Of a stretch of DNA of 64,000 nucleotides, positions 26,983-36,972 are shown piece after piece. Origin of the DNA: an uncultured Clostridia bacterium (lineage in GTDB: Bacteria > Bacillota > Clostridia > Christensenellales > Borkfalkiaceae); assembly GCA_949286835.1 (NCBI GenBank), contig CASEDP010000004.1:173922-237921 (forward strand), written 5' to 3'. The translations under genes and the position numbers were made by a program. The notes beneath the pieces are model-generated. The model worked only from the letters and a program-made list of their open reading frames with translations. It did not search any database and was not told where the DNA came from. Positions within the stretch are counted from its first letter, which is position 1. Each line of letters opens with the position of its first letter.

Positions 26983-27711
26983 ATGAAAAAAGCACTTATT
27001 ATAGGCATAGCCGCCGCGGTCACCGCCTCGGCAGGGCTGGGCGCAATCTTCCGCGCGTCAAGCTACGCGGCGGACGACTTTGCCTGCTATCCCTGCGCGC
27101 AGGTTGCCGTATTGAGGCAGGGCGCAAGCGGCGGCGAAGTCAAGGAAGTACAGCGCAGGCTTAAGAACTGGGGGTACTATTCGGAAAGCGTCGACGGCAT
27201 TTTCGGCGCTAAGACGACGGAGGCAGTAAAATACTTTCAGCGCAAGAACGGACTGTCCGCCGACGGGATTGTCGGCAGGGCGACCTATCAGGCGCTGGGA
27301 ATGAACGACAGCGCAAACGCGCTTTCGGGCGGGGGCAACAGCGGCGGCTCCTCCTACACCAACTCCGACTTATACCTTCTGGCAAAGTGCATCTATGCCG
27401 AGGCGCGCGGGGAGAGCTATACCGGGCAGGTTGCGGTAGGCGCGGTCATACTCAACAGAGTTGCTTCCTCCGCCTTTCCCAACACGATATCGGGCGTAAT
27501 CTACCAGAAAAACGCCTTTACCTGCGTTTCCGACGGGCAGATAAATTTAGAGCCCAACCAGACGGCAATGAACGCCGCGAGCGACGCAATGAACGGCTGG
27601 GACCCGACTTACGGCTGTCTTTACTACTACAATCCCGCCGTTGCGACGAGTTCCTGGATATTTACGAGGCAGACGGTTACCACGATAGGCAAACACGTCT
27701 TTGCAATATAG
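26983..27711 (+). CDS. sleB: Spore cortex-lytic enzyme SleB
   Basis: 242 residues from ATG 26983, with AAGGAGGA just upstream (an ATG at 26980 is too close). A signal peptide is followed by a peptidoglycan-binding domain (VLRQGASGGEVKEVQRRLKNWGYY...GIFGAKTTEAVKYFQRKNGL), a Gly/Ser linker and the SleB catalytic domain (CIYAEARGESYTGQVAVGAVILNRV, catalytic Glu in AEARGE). SleB is a lytic transglycosylase stored in the spore that degrades cortex on germination. It is paired with ypeB 10 bases downstream, as in Bacillus. Confidence 0.95.
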   Translation: MKKALIIGIAAAVTASAGLGAIFRASSYAADDFACYPCAQVAVLRQGASGGEVKEVQRRLKNWGYYSESVDGIFGAKTTEAVKYFQRKNGLSADGIVGRATYQALGMNDSANALSGGGNSGGSSYTNSDLYLLAKCIYAEARGESYTGQVAVGAVILNRVASSAFPNTISGVIYQKNAFTCVSDGQINLEPNQTAMNAASDAMNGWDPTYGCLYYYNPAVATSSWIFTRQTVTTIGKHVFAI

Positions 27712-27721
27712 GAGGCAGAAA

Positions 27722-29305
27722 TTGGCTACGACAAAGAAAGATATGTCCAGCGGAGCAGAGAAGGTGGAAAAGCTGGCAAACGAAGGCAAAAAGTGTTCGG
27801 GCGGCAAGAAGAGTTGCTCCGGCGGGTGCAACGGCACAAAGAAGGACAGCGTGAAGAGCACGACAGGCGCAGACAAAACGTCGACCCGAACGACGGCGGA
27901 CAGCACAACGGCGCAGCGCGAAAAGGAAGCAAAGCACGAACACGAAATGAGAATGAAGGCAGAGCGCAACAAAAAGCGCCGTACGCCCGGGTTCGGCGGC
28001 TGGCTTGCCGCAGTCATCTCGCTGGGCGTGACGTCGCTTGCGCTGGGCACGATTGTCACCTTCGGCTGGATAAATATGGACACTATGCAGATGAATATGG
28101 CGGGCGCGTCGACGCAGTCGCTGTACGAGCTCAACTCGATTATCGACAATCTCGACGCGGACTTGTCCAGGGTCAGGGTATCCACCTCCACAGGCGACAG
28201 AGTGCGCACGCTCACCGATATAGCCATTGAGAGCGAGACGGCGGAAACCGTACTCGAGAGAATGCCCGTTGAACTTCAGATGACCGAACAGCTCGCCTCC
28301 TTTTTAAATAAGGTGAGCGACAGCGCGAAGGGAATGATTTACGATCTGTCGAGGGGCGGCGAACTCTCCCCCTCCCAACTGCGCTCGCTCGAATATATGT
28401 ACTCGACAAACCGCACGGTTAAAGAGGCTATGAACGAGTTGGTGACAAATACCGACACTATGGATATGCTCAACGCACTGCGCAATAAGGAGAGCTTACT
28501 CGGCGAGAGCTTTACCACCATTCAGAACAATACCTTTGAAGCGCCCAAGGGCATTCAGGACGGACCGTTTGCAGACAGCGTAAAAAAGACCAACCCCAAG
28601 TCGCTTGAAGGGCTTGAAGAGATTACCCCTCAGACCGCGGAGGAGCTGGCGTGGAAGTACTTTGCCGACTATGACCCCGAAAGCGTGCGCTGCACGGGCG
28701 AGGCGACCGGCAACGTCCTCACGGCGTACAATATTCTTGTTAATACTGCGGACGGCGAAATATGGGCGCAGATAAGCAAGCTCGGCGGCAAAGTGATAAT
28801 GTTCGACAGCTATAAGGAATGTTCCTGCCGCAACTTCTCCGTTGAAAGGTGCATTGACATCGCGGAGGACTACCTCTCTTCCCTCGGCTATGACGAACTG
28901 AAGGCAGTGTGGGCGAGCGAGAACGGCACGGCGTGCAACCTTAACTTTGCCCCCGTACAGGACGGCGTTATCCTATACCCCGACCTGATCAAGGTCAAGG
29001 TATGCGAGGAGCGCGGCAAGGTGACGGGCATAGAGGCGATGAACTATGTGCTCAACCACTCGGAGAGGTCGCTCGGCGGCGCGACAATATCGGTTGAAAG
29101 GGCGAGGGAGAACGTCAACGGCGGTATGGAGATTGACGGACAGAGATTGACCCTCATTCCCCTGAACGGAGAGGAAATTCTCTGCTATGAGTTCTACGGC
29201 AGTCTCGGCGGAAATGAATACTATGTATACGTCGACGCAGTCACCGCCGAAGAGATGGAAGTTCTGACCGTGATTGGCACCGCCCAGGGCAGAGCTTTGA
29301 TGTAA
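27722..29305 (+). CDS. ypeB: Germination protein YpeB
   Basis: 527 residues from TTG 27722, 7 bases after AGGAGG; sleB stops 10 bases before. A Lys/Ser/Thr/Cys-rich N-terminal extension of about 80 residues (KKCSGGKKSCSGGC) precedes one membrane segment (about 92-116) and the YpeB body, with C-terminal PepSY-like repeats (TAEELAWKYFADYD..., SVERCIDIAEDYL..., ISVERARENVNG). YpeB keeps SleB stable and inactive in the dormant spore. The Cys/Gly-rich N-terminus is longer than in Bacillus YpeB, as far as I recall. Confidence 0.92.
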   Translation: MATTKKDMSSGAEKVEKLANEGKKCSGGKKSCSGGCNGTKKDSVKSTTGADKTSTRTTADSTTAQREKEAKHEHEMRMKAERNKKRRTPGFGGWLAAVISLGVTSLALGTIVTFGWINMDTMQMNMAGASTQSLYELNSIIDNLDADLSRVRVSTSTGDRVRTLTDIAIESETAETVLERMPVELQMTEQLASFLNKVSDSAKGMIYDLSRGGELSPSQLRSLEYMYSTNRTVKEAMNELVTNTDTMDMLNALRNKESLLGESFTTIQNNTFEAPKGIQDGPFADSVKKTNPKSLEGLEEITPQTAEELAWKYFADYDPESVRCTGEATGNVLTAYNILVNTADGEIWAQISKLGGKVIMFDSYKECSCRNFSVERCIDIAEDYLSSLGYDELKAVWASENGTACNLNFAPVQDGVILYPDLIKVKVCEERGKVTGIEAMNYVLNHSERSLGGATISVERARENVNGGMEIDGQRLTLIPLNGEEILCYEFYGSLGGNEYYVYVDAVTAEEMEVLTVIGTAQGRALM

Positions 29306-29426
29306 GTTCAGCACGAACGTCGGGCGGCGATATGACCGACCACCCTTTCGAGGCACATTTTGAAACAGCCGCAAGATTGTCAGCGCATATTTTCGCTACG
29401 GCAATCCGATGACAGAAAACAGTTAC

Positions 29427-29466
29427 GGGCGCGGAAGCACTTCAGCTTCCGCGCCCTCTGTTTTTT
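29427..29466 (+). terminator. Terminator of the spoIIR-sleB-ypeB group
   Basis: A 12-bp perfect GC stem (gggcgcggaagc / gcttccgcgccc) with a 6-base loop, then tctgtttttt. Confidence 0.9.
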
Positions 29467-29743
29467 AGTATGCGCAAACCTTATCCCTCGGACGGTCAAT
29501 TCTGAACAGGTTCATTATGCGTCGCTCTGGTTTAACGGTCGGCAAAGAAACGCCCCCCCCCGAAAAATATGCCCGAGCCCGCACGCCGTTTCGCCGATAC
29601 GCCCCCATTCCCTCTTAGCCGCCAAACTTTCCGAAACCGCCGCACGCCGCCCGTCCCTTAGCCTGCCTCCGCCAAAACAGACGATGCCTGTTTTTATTTT
29701 TTTAGCATAAATTTCCATATAAATCATCTGTTTTTTGCAGGAG

Positions 29744-29864
29744 TTATGCACACACGGTTATCAACATATTGTCGATAACTTGCCGATAACTTCTCTGCAT
29801 ATCAAACGAAAAAGCAGTGCTTTTCAATATTTGTGCACATAAAATTGCATATCACTGTCGATAA
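29744..29864. promoter_or_regulatory. Cluster of DnaA-box-like sequences
   Basis: TTATGCACA at 29744 and TTATCAACA at 29758 (plus), then minus-strand TTATCGACA at 29770-29778, TTATCGGCA at 29781-29789 and TTATCGACA again at 29856-29864. These are one or two changes from TTATCCACA, in AT-rich DNA beside parB. They may form part of the origin or a DnaA-titrating site. Confidence 0.5.
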
Positions 29865-30137
29865 CTTTAAATATTGTCCCTCTCTTTGCCGCAGAACGAC
29901 GCACGCAATCGACAATGCACACCCTCCGCCAACTGAAGTCTTGCAATGCCGCTTGAGAGTGACTATCCGCCGTTGCCCCGCCCCTCCGTTTAGGCTCATC
30001 TCGCCTGCAGCCCGCCAATTTTATGCCCCTTCTTCCGCCCGCACTGCAAAAATCCGCTCTGCCGCCGCGCCGCAGACCGCCGCTAATCTCACAGTCCGTT
30101 CTATATCTGTCCGCGGCATAGTACATTTTAAAGCACA

Positions 30138-30163
30138 GAAAAACGCCTGCCTTACGGCAGGCG
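30138..30163 (-). terminator. Terminator of the parA-parB operon
   Basis: An 8-bp GC stem (cgcctgcc / ggcaggcg) with a 4-base loop, then TTTTTCTGTG on the minus strand, 11 bases after the parB stop. Confidence 0.85.
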
Positions 30164-30173
30164 TGAATTTTTA

Positions 30174-31097
30174 TTACTGCTTGTCTATTATGTCGAGTAT
30201 CTCCGAAATGCGGTCGAGATCGTCCCTCGAATAATAGTCTATGTAAATTCGTCCCTTCTGGTCGTTGCCGATAAGGCTGACCTTAGTGCGGAAGGCAAAT
30301 CTCATACGCTCCACAAGGTTCTTGAGTTCTATCGAAGCAAGAGCACGCTTTTTCTTCTTCTTTTCCTCCAGAACTTCGGGGGATATGGTATATGACCTGA
30401 CCTTCTTTTCGAGCTCCCTGACGGACATTCCGCTCTTAACCGCGTCAGAGGCGAAAGTTATCTGGTCCTCCGCAGCGAGGGGCACAAGCGTCCTTGCGTG
30501 ACCTGCAGACAACTTGCTCTCCGCGACGAGCTGCATTACCTCAGGCGTGAGCGAAAGCAGCCTCAACGTATTTGCTATTGCGGGTCTCGACTTGCCTATA
30601 CGCTCTGCCAGCTCGTCCTGGGTGAGCTTATACTCAACCATAAGCTGCTTCATTGCGGCAGCCGCCTCTATGGGGTTCAGGTCCTCCCTCTGCAGGTTTT
30701 CAATCAGCGAGATTTCCTTAATCTCTCTCTTTGAATAGTTGCGGATGACTACGGGGATTTCCTTAAGCCCTGCAATCTTAGCCGCCCTGAAACGGCGTTC
30801 GCCGGCGATTATCATATACCTGCCCGATTTGTCGTCGTTTACGACTATGGGCATTATTATGCCGTGTTTTTTAACGCTGTCGGCGAGCTCTCTTAAAGTC
30901 TGCTCGTCAAAGTTCTTTCTGGGCTGTTCGGGGTTGGGATAAATCTTGTCGAGCGGCATCTCTTCGGCGTTCTTCTTCTCCTCTTCTGTATAGCCGAACA
31001 TATCCCTGCTCTCGTATGCCCTGTGGAAGGCACTGCCCGTGTCCTCCATAAGCTGTTCAAACGATTTACCTAAACCTCTCTCCTCTTTCTTTGCCAT
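30174..31097 (-). CDS. parB: Chromosome-partitioning protein ParB/Spo0J
   Basis: 307 residues. An N-terminal ParA-interacting segment (RGLGKSFEQLM) and a 50-residue linker precede the CTPase/ParB domain with PNPEQPRKNFDEQTLRELADSVKKHGI and the GERRFRAAKIAG box. The helix-turn-helix follows (LTQDELAERIGKSRPAIANTLRLLSL), then a basic KKKKK segment and the dimerisation tail. It binds parS, slides as a CTP-dependent clamp and loads condensin at the origin. parA lies 62 bases upstream on the same strand, and parS sites are at 25663, 31969, 34470 and 34513. Confidence 0.95.
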   Translation of the reverse strand: MAKKEERGLGKSFEQLMEDTGSAFHRAYESRDMFGYTEEEKKNAEEMPLDKIYPNPEQPRKNFDEQTLRELADSVKKHGIIMPIVVNDDKSGRYMIIAGERRFRAAKIAGLKEIPVVIRNYSKREIKEISLIENLQREDLNPIEAAAAMKQLMVEYKLTQDELAERIGKSRPAIANTLRLLSLTPEVMQLVAESKLSAGHARTLVPLAAEDQITFASDAVKSGMSVRELEKKVRSYTISPEVLEEKKKKKRALASIELKNLVERMRFAFRTKVSLIGNDQKGRIYIDYYSRDDLDRISEILDIIDKQ

Positions 31098-31159
31098 TTA
31101 CCTCTTTCCCCCTTAAGGTTATTTTATTGCGGGCACCATGCCGCAAAGTATATCCGATT

Positions 31160-31921
31160 TCACTGCTTGGACAAGAATTCTTCGGTCAACGCCTTGTATG
31201 CCCTTGCACCGACGCACTTGGGGTCGTAGTACAGTATGGGCTTGCCGTGGCTGGGTGCCTCTGAAAGCCTCACGTTTCTGGGAATGATTATCTCATAGAG
31301 CTTGTTCTTGAAGAACTTCTTTATCTCAGCCGCAATCTGGCGGGATACAACCGCCCTGCCGTCGTACATCGTGATTACGACGCCCTCTATGAGCAGCCTG
31401 GGGTTCAGATGCTGTTTTACGAGCGAGATTGTATTCATAAGCTGGCTCACTCCCTCCATCGCGTAATATTCGCTCTGCAGGGGGATAATTACGCTGTCCG
31501 ACGCCACCCACGCATTTACGGTAAGTAGTCCCAGAGAGGGCGGGCAGTCTATGAATATATAGTCGTATGTATCCTTGATTTCGGCGAGGGCGTTTTTCAA
31601 AATCTGCTCTCTGTTTCGCTTATAGACGATATCGACTTCCGCACCCGTCAGATCGACATTTGCGGGCATTATGTCCAGAAGCGGAACCTGCGTGGGCAGA
31701 ATGTTCTGGGACGCCTTCTCGTCCTCAATCAACACGCTGTACACCGATTTTTTGAGGGCACTCTTGGAAAAGCCCAGACCCGTCGTGGCATTGCCCTGAC
31801 TGTCGAGGTCGATGAGAAGCACCTTCTTCCCGAAGTCGGCACAGTACGCCGCCATATTGATGACAGTCGTTGTCTTGCCGACGCCGCCCTTCTTGTTCGT
31901 AAACGATACTATTTTCCCCAT
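31160..31921 (-). CDS. parA: Chromosome-partitioning ATPase ParA/Soj
   Basis: 253 residues, the usual Soj length. The deviant Walker A motif is KKGGVGKTTT near the N-terminus, Walker A' is VLLIDLDSQGNAT and Walker B is YIFIDCPPSLG. It is a DNA-binding ATPase that moves the ParB-parS complex and, in Bacillus relatives, also modulates DnaA. It forms an operon with parB. A parS-like site lies 48 bases upstream of its start, so ParB may affect its expression. Confidence 0.95.
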   Translation of the reverse strand: MGKIVSFTNKKGGVGKTTTVINMAAYCADFGKKVLLIDLDSQGNATTGLGFSKSALKKSVYSVLIEDEKASQNILPTQVPLLDIMPANVDLTGAEVDIVYKRNREQILKNALAEIKDTYDYIFIDCPPSLGLLTVNAWVASDSVIIPLQSEYYAMEGVSQLMNTISLVKQHLNPRLLIEGVVITMYDGRAVVSRQIAAEIKKFFKNKLYEIIIPRNVRLSEAPSHGKPILYYDPKCVGARAYKALTEEFLSKQ

Positions 31922-31968
31922 AATCTCTCCGTCGCTCCCGCGGAAGTCATTTTCCGTGCGTTTGCAAT

Positions 31969-31984
31969 TGTTTCCCGTGAAACT
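31969..31984. promoter_or_regulatory. parS-like site upstream of parA
   Basis: tgtttcccgtgaaact differs from tgtttcacgtgaaaca at two positions. The identical 16-mer recurs at 34470, which supports it as a real variant site rather than chance. Confidence 0.6.
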
Positions 31985-32130
31985 TTTTTGTCTGTCCGAA
32001 GCAATATTATATGTATTTCCGCCCCTTTTTTGCGGATATCGCTTGTTTAAAGCGGCGGCAATATACTTTTCACTCCCCGCCGCCCGAAAGCTTTATCGGG
32101 CGAAATAATGCGGAAAATTCAAGTGCTTGT

Positions 32131-32160
32131 GCCCTGCGGCGTGTGTTACCTCCGCAGGGC
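32131..32160 (-). terminator. Hairpin at the end of ftsH
   Basis: A perfect 9-bp stem (gccctgcgg / ccgcagggc) with a 12-base loop, 11 bases past the ftsH stop. The minus strand lacks a T-run after it, so termination may be weak. A second hairpin (cgcccgaaagctttatcgggcg) lies near 32080-32102. Confidence 0.5.
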
Positions 32161-32170
32161 AATCTTCACA

Positions 32171-34198
32171 TCAGTTTTGCTGCTCGAAACGCTTGAAAGC
32201 GTTGTCGCCGTTGAAGTCGTGCTTATCCATATAGTCTATGACTTCTTTATAGTCCTTGCCCTCCATCAGAAGGTCGACCTCTTCGGTATAGATAGTCTCC
32301 CTCTCGATGAGCACTCTTGCCATATTGTCAAGAATTTCACGTTTTTCGGTAAGGAACTTAACCGCCCTGTCGTGCGCGGTTTCGATAATGCTCCTCATCT
32401 CCTCGTCGATAGCTTTTGCCGTCTCGTCGGAATACGCGTTGTGCGTCTCCATATCCCTGCCGAGGAATACCGTCTGCGAGTTGGAGCCGTATGTCACAAG
32501 CCCGAGCTTGCCGCTCATACCCCATTCGGTGACCATACGCTTTGCCATCTCCGTCACCCTCTCAAGGTCGTTGGAGGCACCCGTCGTTATATCCTTGATG
32601 ACGAGCTCCTCGGCAACCCTGCCGCCGAGTGCCATACAGATAAAGTCCTCTATCTTGTTTTTGGACATATGGGCGTCGTCGTTGTCGGGTCGGGTCATTG
32701 TATAGCCCGCCGCGTTGCCCCTGGGAATAATCGAAACTTCCTGCACAGGGTCGCAGTGCTCGCACAGCCTTGCGATAATCGCGTGGCCCGCCTCGTGATA
32801 TGCAGTAATTCTCTTGTCGCTCTCGGTGACGACCCTGCTCTTCTTCTGGGGTCCCATAAGCACCTTGTTGACGCCTTCATACAGCTCTGCATTGCCGATA
32901 AACTGCTTGTTCCTTCTCGCCGCGAGTATTGCGGCTTCGTTGAGAAGGTTTGCAAGGTCCGCACCTGAAAAACCCGCCGTAATTCTCGCAACCGTCTTGA
33001 AATTGACGTCCGGGGCAATCGGCTTGTTGCGCGCGTGAACCTTCAATATCTGTTCCCTGCCCTTGACGTCGGGAAGGTTGACATATATCTGTCTGTCAAA
33101 ACGCCCGGGACGCATAAGTGCGGGGTCGAGTATGTCCGCACGGTTGGTTGCAGCCATCACTATTACGCCCTCGTTGCTCTCAAATCCGTCCATCTGGACA
33201 AGTATCTGGTTGAGGGTCTGCTCCCTCTCGTCGTTGCCGCCGCCGAGACCTGCTCCGCGCTGGCGACCGACCGCATCGATTTCGTCTATAAATATTATGC
33301 AGGGCTGGTTCTTCTTCGCCATATCGAAGAGGTCCCTTACTCTCGAAGCGCCGACGCCGACATACATCTCTACGAAGTCGGAACCGGAAACCGAGAAGAA
33401 GGGCACACCCGCCTCGCCGGCAACTGCCTTTGCAAACAGCGTCTTACCCGTTCCCGGAGGGCCTACAAGCAATACGCCGCGGGGTATTCTCGCCCCCAGG
33501 TCGGAGAACTTCTTGGGCTGCTTTAAGAACTCGACAACCTCCGCAAGCTCGACCTTTTCCTCTTCGGCACCCGCAACATCAGTAAAGCGCACTTTGATAT
33601 TCGTCGAAACTCTCGCCTTGGTCTTGGCGAAACTCATAGCCTTTCCGCCGCCGCCCATCATAGAGCGCATAATCAGATAGAATACTATACAGAGAAGTAC
33701 CGCGCCGCCCAGCGAAACTACCGACGACCAAACGCTTCCCGAATTAGGGTCGGAGAAGTTGACCTGAATTCCGTATTCCCCTATCCACTGCGCCAGAACG
33801 CCGTCGGTTGTAGGCGACGAATAGAACGAAGGACCTATCGCATAGTAGGCGCGCACCGTCCTGCCATTGTTCTCAATCAGACCATACAGTTTATACTGAT
33901 TGATTTCCACCTTGTTAATTATAACAGCGTCAGTCCAGGTTGTCTGACCATCCTTTTCGGACTGAACCAGCAACTTACCTTCGAAAAATCTGTAGCCTTC
34001 GACTTCTTCACCGTCAACATCGATTACTTTGCCGCCAGTCCCTTCCTTATAGGAATGGTTCTCAACGTACTGTACGAATGTATCATAGTCGATTTGCTTA
34101 GCGCCACCGTTTATCGTCGTCAGATAGATAGTGACAATGGCAGCGATTGCAAGAACTACGAGCACAATCGTCATTATTGTTTTGCTCTTTTTGTTCAA
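32171..34198 (-). CDS. ftsH: ATP-dependent zinc metalloprotease FtsH
   Basis: 675 residues. Two membrane segments (about 8-28 and 150-172) flank an extracytoplasmic domain of about 120 residues. The AAA+ module has Walker A (GPPGTGKT), Walker B ([12 protein letters not shown]) and the second region of homology (RPGRFDR). The peptidase has HEAGH with a downstream Asp/Glu ligand. FtsH is a membrane hexamer that degrades misfolded membrane proteins and regulators. It points away from the origin like parA and parB, but lies 249 bases from parA with its own upstream region. Confidence 0.96.
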   Translation of the reverse strand: MNKKSKTIMTIVLVVLAIAAIVTIYLTTINGGAKQIDYDTFVQYVENHSYKEGTGGKVIDVDGEEVEGYRFFEGKLLVQSEKDGQTTWTDAVIINKVEINQYKLYGLIENNGRTVRAYYAIGPSFYSSPTTDGVLAQWIGEYGIQVNFSDPNSGSVWSSVVSLGGAVLLCIVFYLIMRSMMGGGGKAMSFAKTKARVSTNIKVRFTDVAGAEEEKVELAEVVEFLKQPKKFSDLGARIPRGVLLVGPPGTGKTLFAKAVAGEAGVPFFSVSGSDFVEMYVGVGASRVRDLFDMAKKNQPCIIFIDEIDAVGRQRGAGLGGGNDEREQTLNQILVQMDGFESNEGVIVMAATNRADILDPALMRPGRFDRQIYVNLPDVKGREQILKVHARNKPIAPDVNFKTVARITAGFSGADLANLLNEAAILAARRNKQFIGNAELYEGVNKVLMGPQKKSRVVTESDKRITAYHEAGHAIIARLCEHCDPVQEVSIIPRGNAAGYTMTRPDNDDAHMSKNKIEDFICMALGGRVAEELVIKDITTGASNDLERVTEMAKRMVTEWGMSGKLGLVTYGSNSQTVFLGRDMETHNAYSDETAKAIDEEMRSIIETAHDRAVKFLTEKREILDNMARVLIERETIYTEEVDLLMEGKDYKEVIDYMDKHDFNGDNAFKRFEQQN

Positions 34199-34469
34199 AT
34201 CATACCTCGTATTTTATTCCCGAAAGGGAAGATTTATTGATTTTGAATAGTCTATAGACTATTCTACCTTATTTTATCATAGTTATTCTTCATTATCAAG
34301 CGTTTTGCCTTTAAATTTGTGCACTTCACATTTATTTTAACAGATTTTCACATTATTTTTAGCTTAAAATCAGCTTGGTTCTGACACTGTCGTTGATTTT
34401 AAAATTAGTCTGTATTTACAGTTTATGTTTAAAAATATGCGTAGCGCAAAGAGTTTTTATCTTCAAAAA

Positions 34470-34485
34470 TGTTTCCCGTGAAACT
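34470..34485. promoter_or_regulatory. parS-like site
   Basis: tgtttcccgtgaaact, identical to the site at 31969 and two mismatches from the perfect parS that lies only 27 bases away at 34513. Confidence 0.6.
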
Positions 34486-34512
34486 TTCAACCAAATTTTT
34501 TCGTATTTTTGA

Positions 34513-34528
34513 TGTTTCACGTGAAACA
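34513..34528. promoter_or_regulatory. Perfect parS palindrome
   Basis: tgtttcacgtgaaaca is a perfect 16-base palindrome and fits the Firmicutes parS consensus TGTTNCACGTGAAACA exactly. With the neighbouring site at 34470 it forms a close pair in gene-free DNA between ftsH and yyaC. Confidence 0.92.
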
Positions 34529-35461
34529 CAAAACGCTTGGATTTTGACCCATTTTTAAATCAACACTGTTCAATTGTTGATAAAACTGCAAAATATCGTT
34601 CAGAAAACCTAGAATTTTGCCCTGTTTTCAGGCGTCTGAACCATTAAAACGCCTGTTTTTGAGGATAACTTTGCTCAACTTTATCAAATTTGACCTAATT
34701 TATCCCTTTGCCAGGCTAATTCTCACATTTTTTCAATTATTTTAACCGTCGCTTTGAATTTATGCCATCTGATTGCCCGTTTTTAGTCACTTCCACTAAA
34801 ATTTCAGGTCAAAATGATGGCTTTAAGCCTTTTTTGCACCGTAAATTTTATCTGCGCTAGTCGTCTTGGCGCAAACTGAAAATTTATGCGCTATTATTTT
34901 TGTTCGGATTTTTCAGAAACAGTGATAAATACCCCGTTCCAATGAGTTAAACAGCATTTCATTACGCCATATTTTGTGCTTTTAAAACTATTACACTAAA
35001 TATAGTATGTGCTAAATCGAATTAAATAAATGATATTGACAATTTACCATAAATTTATAGTCAGAACAGCCTCCTCCGCCCTGTTCCACGCGTAAATCAT
35101 CAATCGGCGCATAAAATATTGTCAAAATTAGTTGATAATTGTATTTATTCTGACAATTTTATGTTAATAGGGTTGCAGGCGTTACAAAAATATCATATAT
35201 GTGCTATTATTTACAATTTACTTGTTAAAATTCTATATTTGCCGCCATCCAATAGCTGCGGCGACGTTCCGCATATAATGTCTTAAGTTAAAAATAGCAA
35301 CACATCAGAATTTACTGTTGTTTTTGGCTTATTTAGGTGGAACTTATATTCCATTTAATCAATTTAGAGCGCAAAAACCCGAATAATTGTCACAAATTAC
35401 GTCAATAAATATGCGTAGCCAAATTTTGCCAACTTAACTATATTGGAATGTGAGAAATTTT

Positions 35462-36031
35462 ATGGAATATTCTTTTAACGTCTTTAATACCTTAGCCCCC
35501 GACGGCGAAGTCCTCGTCCTAAAGAAGCTGCTCGGGACGACCTCCGCCACCCCCGTCATCGCCTGCGTAGGCAGCGATCTGTCTGTCGGCGACTCTCTCG
35601 GACCCATAGTGGGCACAAAGCTAAAGGAAAAGCTCTGCGGGCTAAACGTCTACGTCTATGGCACCCTTCAGAAGCCGCTCACAGCCCACGAAGTAAAGTA
35701 CACCAACGACTTTATCAGGAGCACGCACCCAGACAGCCCGATTATAGCCATCGATGCCGCCGTCGGAAGTGCTGGCGACGTCGGACTTATCAAGGTAATA
35801 AGCGGCGGGCTCAAGCCGGGCAGTGGAGCTAACAAAAAATTAGCAAAAGTCGGCGATATCGCCATTATGGGCATTGTTGCCGAAAAGTCGCTTTTCAACT
35901 ACTCGCTGTTCTCGTCGACAAGGCTCAACCTTGTATATAAGATGGCGGAAATAATATCCGACGGGGTAGCCAACTTCATAATCGACGTACTCTCCAAACA
36001 GCCGATAGAAGAGGTACAAGCGGCAATTTAA
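35462..36031 (+). CDS. yyaC: Spore protease YyaC (DUF1256)
   Basis: 189 residues from ATG 35462 (GTG 35450 in frame is an alternative; neither has a strong ribosome site). Conserved DUF1256 blocks are present: IACVGSDLSVGDSLGPIVGTKL, VYGTLQKPLTAHEV, IIAIDAAVGSAGDVGLIKVISGGLKPGSGANK and VGDIAIMGIV. YyaC resembles the germination protease GPR; in Bacillus yyaC lies near parA/parB, as here. It is transcribed rightwards, alone, inside the AT-rich origin zone, yet its own sequence is GC-richer than its flanks. Confidence 0.9.
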   Translation: MEYSFNVFNTLAPDGEVLVLKKLLGTTSATPVIACVGSDLSVGDSLGPIVGTKLKEKLCGLNVYVYGTLQKPLTAHEVKYTNDFIRSTHPDSPIIAIDAAVGSAGDVGLIKVISGGLKPGSGANKKLAKVGDIAIMGIVAEKSLFNYSLFSSTRLNLVYKMAEIISDGVANFIIDVLSKQPIEEVQAAI

Positions 36032-36221
36032 ATGCAATTCTTTGAGATAAATTGTTTTTATTGGCTTATTATTGTGTAATATTGACAATTTTATAGTTGC
36101 TAAAATGTTCTGTAATCAATTTTCTCTCTTAAATCGATAATTTTTTGATGTAAATTATGAGTAATATTGACTAATATTTGTTATCTTTACCACATACTTT
36201 GCAATTCGGAGGCAGTGGGAG

Positions 36222-36281
36222 CAGGCAAGACTATAGACCTTAACCAGGCGCTAATTTTCAACCGCCCTTGCCTGTTTTTTT
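36222..36281 (+). ncRNA. Candidate small structured RNA ending in a terminator
   Basis: caggcaag (36222-36229) pairs with cttgcctg (36267-36274), enclosing an inner helix (ggcg/cgcc around an AT-rich loop) and followed by seven T (36275-36281). No gene ends upstream within 190 bases, so this looks like the 3' end of a short transcript starting near 36200 rather than a gene terminator. The preceding ggaggcagtggg stretch is unpaired. A TTGACT at about 36167 could be a -35 box, but no clear -10 box follows. Confidence 0.35.
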
Positions 36282-36972
36282 ATACTTTGACCGTGTATTT
36301 GTTATTATAAACTTATATATATGTTATGGCGTTTATCCTACGGCTGTAAAGCGTTGCAATCTGACTGAATTAAAGCAGTTTGAGTAAAGTTTTGACCATT
36401 TTACCGCTATTATGACCAGCATTATCATAACCTTGAATTCCTGCGACATTGTTAATTTATATTTGTCATTCGGCTAAAGAGCAAATATATGTCCATATTT
36501 TTGTAATAATGACAATTTGATTTACTTACAGAGTGCTTATGTCTGCCTTTATCGGAATTAACACTAAACTAGTTAATTGTCATAGAAATAGTAGATGCCC
36601 GACCTAAAACATATGGCAATTTTTTTACACTCTGGCGTCAGCCCGCAATAGGAGACATCGCTGTTCTGCAGAGCAGACATCAATGATTAAACCTGCAAAT
36701 TTATAATCTCTGAACGCAATTTTTTGCAAGTTTAAAGCGGCATAATTACGCATATGCCGGCAAGATGTCGGTTGGATATTTTATATAAAAGTGGAGGTTT
36801 TTTAACTAAAGTATATGTAAATTCTTACATTTTTAGCTTGATTTTTGTTGGCTGTCTGAGCCGTGCATAATCCTTATGTACGCGAGCTTTAACAACCTTT
36901 AAATTGTCTGAAAACTTTAATCTGACGCTGAAATCTGACAAGTTTGTCTTGCCGATAGGAGGGAGGTTCCAT

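Larger units (their letters stand above)
29306..30173. other. 870-base gap between ypeB and parB with DnaA-box-like sites
   Basis: Contains the ypeB terminator, a cytosine-rich stretch (29540-29690), AT-rich DNA with a cluster of DnaA-box-like sequences (29744-29864), then GC-rich DNA and the parB terminator. No credible gene. Confidence 0.6.
34199..35461. other. 1.26-kb AT-rich gene-free region with parS sites
   Basis: No credible reading frame. It holds parS sites at 34470 and 34513 and a DnaA-box-like minus-strand TTATCAACA at 34575-34583. The short duplicated word tttcaggcgtctgaa / aaaacgcctg (34630-34665) can form a hairpin. AT-rich sequence runs on both sides. It probably belongs to the origin/segregation zone. 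Confidence 0.65.
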
